A DNA stretch of 8,783 nucleotides from Spirochaetales bacterium (GTDB taxonomy: Bacteria; Spirochaetota; Spirochaetia; SZUA-6; DRHE01). The stretch lies in assembly GCA_023136785.1 (NCBI GenBank), contig JAGLQP010000060.1, positions 1 to 8,783 of the forward strand, read 5' to 3'. Below are positions 5,200 to 8,783 of the stretch, piece after piece. Below the pieces are notes generated by a model, which saw only the letters and a program-made list of their open reading frames with translations, was not told where the DNA came from and made no database searches. How positions within the stretch are numbered: position 1 is the first letter of the stretch; every line of letters starts with the position of its first letter. A program made the translations under genes and the position numbers.

Positions 5200-6858
5200 T
5201 TACTTCACGGTCATGGCCATGGCGCCGGTCCAGTCCGGAGGGTGCGGGCTGGCGATGTTGGATTTGGAACGCTCGAGGAACATCGCGCTCGAGCGGTCTC
5301 CCGGCAGCAGCTCCTGGACTTTCTGGAACAGCCGGGCGGCGTCTTCAAAGCTACGCTCGTAGAACAGGCGTGCCGCCTCCTCGTGCAGCTGCCAGGCATG
5401 CTGCTCCTCCGGGCTGAGCTCTTTCCGGGAGGTATAGATCCCGATGCCGGCGGTTTTTCCCTTCACGATCACCCGGTCGATCAACCGGCAGGGAAACTGC
5501 TCCTCGATCTTTTTTGCCACGGATTCGGAGATGATGATAGGTTGATCGTAAACCTTGGTGAGCCCCTCCAAACGGGAGCCTATGTTCACCATATCCCCGA
5601 TGACCGTATAGTCCATCTTCTTCTCCGAGCCGATGTTGCCGACCGTGACAACTCCGTAGTTGATGCCGATCCCGATGCGAAACTCCGGCCTGCCCCTCTG
5701 GGTCTGCCAGACATTGAAGTCCTTGAGTGCTTCAAGCATCTCGAAGGCGGATCGGATGGCTTCGGAAGCCTCGTGGCGGGTTCGCTCGGGAGCGCCGTAG
5801 AAGGCCATGATGGCATCTCCCATGTACTTGTCCACCACACCCCGGTTGCGCATGATGATGTCGACCATTAACTCGAAGTAAGCGTTGAGGGACTCCACCA
5901 CCTCATTCGGTCTCATCCGTTCGGAGATCGTGGTAAAGCCCCGGATGTCGGAGAACAGCAGAGCCAGGATACGGTCCTCCCCGACCAGCATCCGCTCGGG
6001 ACTGGCGAAGAACTGGTCGATCACCGCCTTGGGTACGTACTTCTGGAAGATGTTGCGGATCTTCTGTTCCTTGTGCTGGGCGACGACCGCCTGTAGGGCG
6101 TAGCCCTTCATCAGGTCGTTGGCCTTGTCCAGCTCGCTGGTCATGAGGTTGAAGGTGTGACCCAGCTCGCCCGTCTCGTCGTTGTACAGGACTTCTACGC
6201 GTTTTGACAGATCGCTGGTGGAGATGATATCCCGCATAGCCCCAACCACATTTTTCAACGGTTGGGTCAACAGGTAGGAGAAGACCAGCAGCAGAGCCAG
6301 CGCCAGCGCGGAGGAGACCGAGAGGATGATACCTGTCTGCAGGTACATCTGGTTGATCGTCTGGTAGAAAGCCTCTCGCTGCTCCGTGACCAGGATGTAC
6401 CAGCCGAAGGCCTCGAAAGGAGCCACCTGGGCGACCCGTTCGCTGCCCCCCAGGGCGAGCTGCTGCCAGCCGAAGGCCTCCTCCGTCAGCAGCGCCTGCA
6501 CCACCTGAGTTTCAGCGGCAGTCAGCTCAATCTCGCCGGTCGCCATAACCAGGTTCCCGCCGGCATCAACGGCCAGGATCAATTCCGTGCCGCTGCGTAC
6601 CATGTTTCGAGCAAAGGACTGTACTGCATCTTTGCTAGCTTCCACGAACTCCTCGTTCCCTACCAGGTTGTTGGAGACCAGAAGGGACCATTGGCTGCTC
6701 GCGTAGGAGAGGAGCTCCTCCTGTTTGAAGCGCAGCAGGCTGGTTGCAACTCTGGTGATGCCGTTTCTTGCCGACAGGGAGGATACATACCCGGTGATCA
6801 AGAGGGGCGCGATGATCAGAGGGAGCACGATCAGTACGATTTTAGCCCGAATGCTCAT
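5200..6858 (-). CDS. Membrane-bound class III adenylate cyclase with HAMP domain
   Basis: This 552-residue protein should make cAMP from ATP in response to an external signal. Order of parts: membrane helix at about 7-28; a periplasmic sensor region of about 145 residues (30-172) that looks Cache-like, including FGWYILVTEQREAFYQ; membrane helix at about 173-197; HAMP at about 198-250 with Pro200 and Glu231; a helical linker with FQKYVPKAVIDQ; cyclase domain at about 295-475; and a TPR-like helical tail (482-530, AARLFYERSFEDAARLFQKV). Catalytic residues are complete: metal-binding Asp304 (FSDIRGFT) and Asp348 (KYMGDAIMAFYG), adenine-selecting Lys344 with Thr418, and transition-state Asn425 and Arg429 (VNIGSRLE). 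The Lys/Thr pair favours ATP over GTP. GGAG six bases upstream supports the start at 6858. It is divergent from the coiled-coil gene. The signal sensed is unknown. Confidence 0.93.
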   Translation of the reverse strand: MSIRAKIVLIVLPLIIAPLLITGYVSSLSARNGITRVATSLLRFKQEELLSYASSQWSLLVSNNLVGNEEFVEASKDAVQSFARNMVRSGTELILAVDAGGNLVMATGEIELTAAETQVVQALLTEEAFGWQQLALGGSERVAQVAPFEAFGWYILVTEQREAFYQTINQMYLQTGIILSVSSALALALLLVFSYLLTQPLKNVVGAMRDIISTSDLSKRVEVLYNDETGELGHTFNLMTSELDKANDLMKGYALQAVVAQHKEQKIRNIFQKYVPKAVIDQFFASPERMLVGEDRILALLFSDIRGFTTISERMRPNEVVESLNAYFELMVDIIMRNRGVVDKYMGDAIMAFYGAPERTRHEASEAIRSAFEMLEALKDFNVWQTQRGRPEFRIGIGINYGVVTVGNIGSEKKMDYTVIGDMVNIGSRLEGLTKVYDQPIIISESVAKKIEEQFPCRLIDRVIVKGKTAGIGIYTSRKELSPEEQHAWQLHEEAARLFYERSFEDAARLFQKVQELLPGDRSSAMFLERSKSNIASPHPPDWTGAMAMTVK

Positions 6859-7008
6859 TCACTTCTCCACCTGAAAATACAAACCATACCCAGGCAGGAG
6901 CGGTGTGTTTTAGCACGCCCCGAGAATACACGGATGTGTAGTGGGGGGATGCACAATAGCTCCTACCTAAAAAAATCGGTTTTTCATGACAAAACTGGAT
7001 TGGAAAAT
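6859..7008. promoter_or_regulatory. Divergent intergenic region with a 5-bp dyad
   Basis: These 150 bases must contain the promoters of both the cyclase gene (-) and the coiled-coil gene (+). The clearest structure is TACAC-GGAT-GTGTA at 6927-6940, a perfect inverted repeat that could be an operator. A second, A/T-only hairpin is at 6971-6984 (AAAAA-TCGG-TTTTT). On the minus strand a TTGTCA hexamer resembles a -35 box, but no matching -10 was found at 16-18 bases, so no promoter is called with confidence. No CRP-type TGTGA-N6-TCACA site is visible. Confidence 0.4.
6865..6868 (-). promoter_or_regulatory. Ribosome-binding site of the adenylate cyclase gene
   Basis: On the minus strand GGAG lies six bases before the ATG at 6858. 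It supports that start, which also places the first membrane helix directly after a short basic N-terminus (MSIRAK). Confidence 0.7.
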
Positions 7009-8783
7009 ATGCCTTTTCAAGCCGATGATCAGAGTGTTGGTGCACCATATATGAGCGGTCTATATCACCGAGCCCTCGAAATATACCGCCAGACGGTCGG
7101 ACTGCGTCTGGAAGGCAAGGGTGAGGAGGGTCTGGACATTGAAGATGTCTCACCGGAAGATCGGGCCAAGATCCTGCGCCAGATCGATGAGGTGATCGGC
7201 CGCAACCGTATCAAAGTCCAGGCGGACACCTTCGCCATCACCGCAAAGCGCAGCGGAACCGGTTTACCCATTCTCATCAACGGGGCGATCGTGGTCGTCG
7301 TTGCCGCTACACTCTTCATCTTTACCTTTTTCTTCAACAGGCAGGAGGATGTTTTGGCCACCGGAGCGGGAACGATCCTCAGCGCCGAAAGCAAGGTGAT
7401 CGAAACCCTGCGTAAAGAGTCTCAAGCGCAGCTTCAGCTGAAGGACAGGGAGATCCTTGCCTCCCAACAGCAGCTCCAGGATACCCTCGAGCAGCAGAGG
7501 CGCCTGCAGGCAGAGACAGACCAGATCATTCGCCAGCGGGAAGAGCAGCTGGAGGAAGAGTTTCAAAGAACTCTTGAACAGGAGAGGCAGCGCCTGCTCG
7601 ATCAGGGCTTTGCGGCAGCAGCCATCGAAGAGAGACTAAACACCTTCGAGGTGGAGAAACGCTCCGATCTGGAAGCCGAGTTCGAGGCATTCCGCCGCCA
7701 GACCGAAGAAGTTGCGGCTCAGCGCGAGGAGGCGATTGCCGGCCTGGTGCGGGAGTATGAGCAGAACCTCCAGTCTGCCCAGGTGGAGCGCAGCGAATTG
7801 GAGCGTCAGCTGCAGGAGCGGGAGACGGAGCTGCAGAGACAGTACGAAGAGCAGACCCGGGCCTTGGAGAGCGACAGAGCCCGGGTGGCGGCGCAGCTCA
7901 ACCGCCTGCAGGAAGAGCAGCATCAGGAACAGTTGGTGCGGGACCAGATCCTCGGTGCTTACGAGACGGTGAACGTCAATATCGCTGCGGGAGAGTATGC
8001 CTTGGCCTTGCAGCGGCTCGAATCGATCCGGTCCTACCTCGATCAGGAGCCGGCCCTTTCGCTGGCCGGGATCCAGCGGCGGCGACCGGTAGAGCGGTTT
8101 ATCATCACTTCCCTGGAGGATCTTATCCGCAGCCGCTCCGCTCAGGAGGAGCAGGACCTGGATTCCCTGATCGCTGCGGGCAGCCGGATCAACGCCCTGA
8201 ACCAAGGGATCAAAAGAGCAAACCAGCTTCTCGAGCAGGGCGATACGGCCGCCGCCCGGCAGCAGTACCTCTCCTCTCTCGCTGAGATCCCCTCGGCCCG
8301 CCAGGGCTACGAGGGACTGGCGGAAATCGATCAGCGGGAAGAGGCGAGAATTCGGCAGGCCGCAGGTACCGCGATTTCCAGGGGCAATACGCTCTATCAG
8401 GACGAGCAGTTCCAGGCTTCTCTGGACCTTTACCGTGAAGCTCTGACGATCCTGCTGGAGGATTCCGCCGCGGCCGGGCGCATCGTCGATCAGATCGCTG
8501 AGATAAGCCTCCGCTTGAGTCCCGTGATTGCCGCAACCCCCGTGCAGCCCGAACCAGTTGCGCAGCCTGATGAGGAGCAACTCAGGCTGCTTGAGCAGTA
8601 TCAGGAACGGATTGAGTCGCTGGAGAGTGAGAACGCCAGTCTATCGGAGCGGCTGAAACGTCTCCAGGAGCAACAGCAGCTGCTTCAAGGGGATCAAACC
8701 CAGGTGGCCGCTCGGATGACCGCTCAGGTGGAGCGCCTTCAGGGGGAGAAAGACGTGTTGGCCGCTCAGGCACAGCAGCTCCG
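7009..8783 (+). CDS. Membrane-anchored coiled-coil protein with TPR-like repeats (3' end outside window)
   Basis: An uninterrupted frame from ATG 7009 reaches the right edge, giving at least 591 residues with no stop. Order of parts: a cytoplasmic-looking segment of about 85 residues (with YHRALEIYRQTVG and EDRAKILRQIDEVIGRNRIKV); one membrane helix at 86-109 (LPILINGAIVVVVAATLFIF); a very long Glu/Gln/Arg-rich coiled coil at about 122-315; helical TPR-like units at about 320-390, 393-445 and 456-483 (for example GNTLYQDEQFQASLDLYREA); a Pro-rich linker at about 505-520 (PVQPEPVAQP); and a second coiled coil from 525 to the edge. The start is uncertain: ATG 7009 has only a weak GGA upstream, and ATG 7051 is an alternative. 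I do not recognise a named family. The design suggests a scaffold spanning the periplasm or organising an envelope structure; this is inference. Confidence 0.85.
   Translation, partial: MPFQADDQSVGAPYMSGLYHRALEIYRQTVGLRLEGKGEEGLDIEDVSPEDRAKILRQIDEVIGRNRIKVQADTFAITAKRSGTGLPILINGAIVVVVAATLFIFTFFFNRQEDVLATGAGTILSAESKVIETLRKESQAQLQLKDREILASQQQLQDTLEQQRRLQAETDQIIRQREEQLEEEFQRTLEQERQRLLDQGFAAAAIEERLNTFEVEKRSDLEAEFEAFRRQTEEVAAQREEAIAGLVREYEQNLQSAQVERSELERQLQERETELQRQYEEQTRALESDRARVAAQLNRLQEEQHQEQLVRDQILGAYETVNVNIAAGEYALALQRLESIRSYLDQEPALSLAGIQRRRPVERFIITSLEDLIRSRSAQEEQDLDSLIAAGSRINALNQGIKRANQLLEQGDTAAARQQYLSSLAEIPSARQGYEGLAEIDQREEARIRQAAGTAISRGNTLYQDEQFQASLDLYREALTILLEDSAAAGRIVDQIAEISLRLSPVIAATPVQPEPVAQPDEEQLRLLEQYQERIESLESENASLSERLKRLQEQQQLLQGDQTQVAARMTAQVERLQGEKDVLAAQAQQL

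Noticed and set aside
5080..5871. Plus-strand open frame (263 codons) just after the UPF0175 gene
   Set aside because: It is antisense to the 3' half of the adenylate cyclase, whose catalytic motifs are unmistakable. The protein is His/Pro/Gly-rich with no family pattern.
6842..7153. Minus-strand open frame across the divergent spacer
   Set aside because: It overlaps the start of the coiled-coil gene and the cyclase ribosome-binding site, and has no recognisable protein features.
7636..8580. Long minus-strand open frame (314 codons)
   Set aside because: It is antisense to the coiled-coil gene, lacks any recognisable domain, and arises because a Glu/Gln/Leu-rich GC-biased gene leaves few stops on the other strand. 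The plus-strand frame has clear heptads, TPR-like units and a membrane helix.

Overview
The window looks like a fairly GC-rich bacterial chromosome segment with three layers: a conserved transporter operon on the left, a toxin-antitoxin (TA) island in the middle, and a divergently transcribed pair of membrane genes on the right. The organism cannot be fixed from sequence alone. A class III adenylate cyclase with a TPR-like tail, next to a large bitopic coiled-coil protein whose N-terminal motif resembles uncharacterised spirochaete proteins as I remember them, makes Spirochaetota my best guess, at low confidence.

Bases 1-3133 (+) hold the 3' end of a YejB-type permease, a complete YejE-type permease and a complete double-ATPase YejF-type protein. 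They are tightly spaced and form one operon for oligopeptide uptake. The binding protein gene (yejA-like) would lie upstream of the window.

Bases 3134-5083 (+) form a visibly more A/T-rich accessory island. In order it holds: a broken C-terminal fragment of a PIN toxin that has not kept a gene of its own (3199-3300); an intact ribbon-helix-helix antitoxin plus VapC PIN toxin pair with overlapping stop and start (3439-4067); a small Dabb-fold protein (4106-4414); an N-terminally truncated DUF3368-type PIN toxin remnant that begins exactly at the Dabb stop codon (4414-4791); and an intact UPF0175-type antitoxin (4796-5083). So three PIN loci of at least two types lie within about 1.6 kb, and two of them are broken.

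Bases 5200-6858 (-) encode a membrane-bound adenylate cyclase: a periplasmic sensor between two membrane segments, then HAMP, class III catalytic domain and TPR-like tail, with all catalytic residues present. A 150-bp divergent spacer separates it from a large (+) gene running off the right edge (from about 7009). That gene encodes a membrane-anchored protein with a long coiled coil, TPR-like helices and a second coiled coil. The cyclase probably turns an external cue into cAMP; the partner protein looks structural or scaffolding, and its link to the cyclase is inferred only from gene position.

No RNA genes, CRISPR array, insertion sequence or convincing intrinsic terminator was seen. The most interesting part is the decaying TA island and the Dabb gene set into it; nothing here is clearly a wholly new system.
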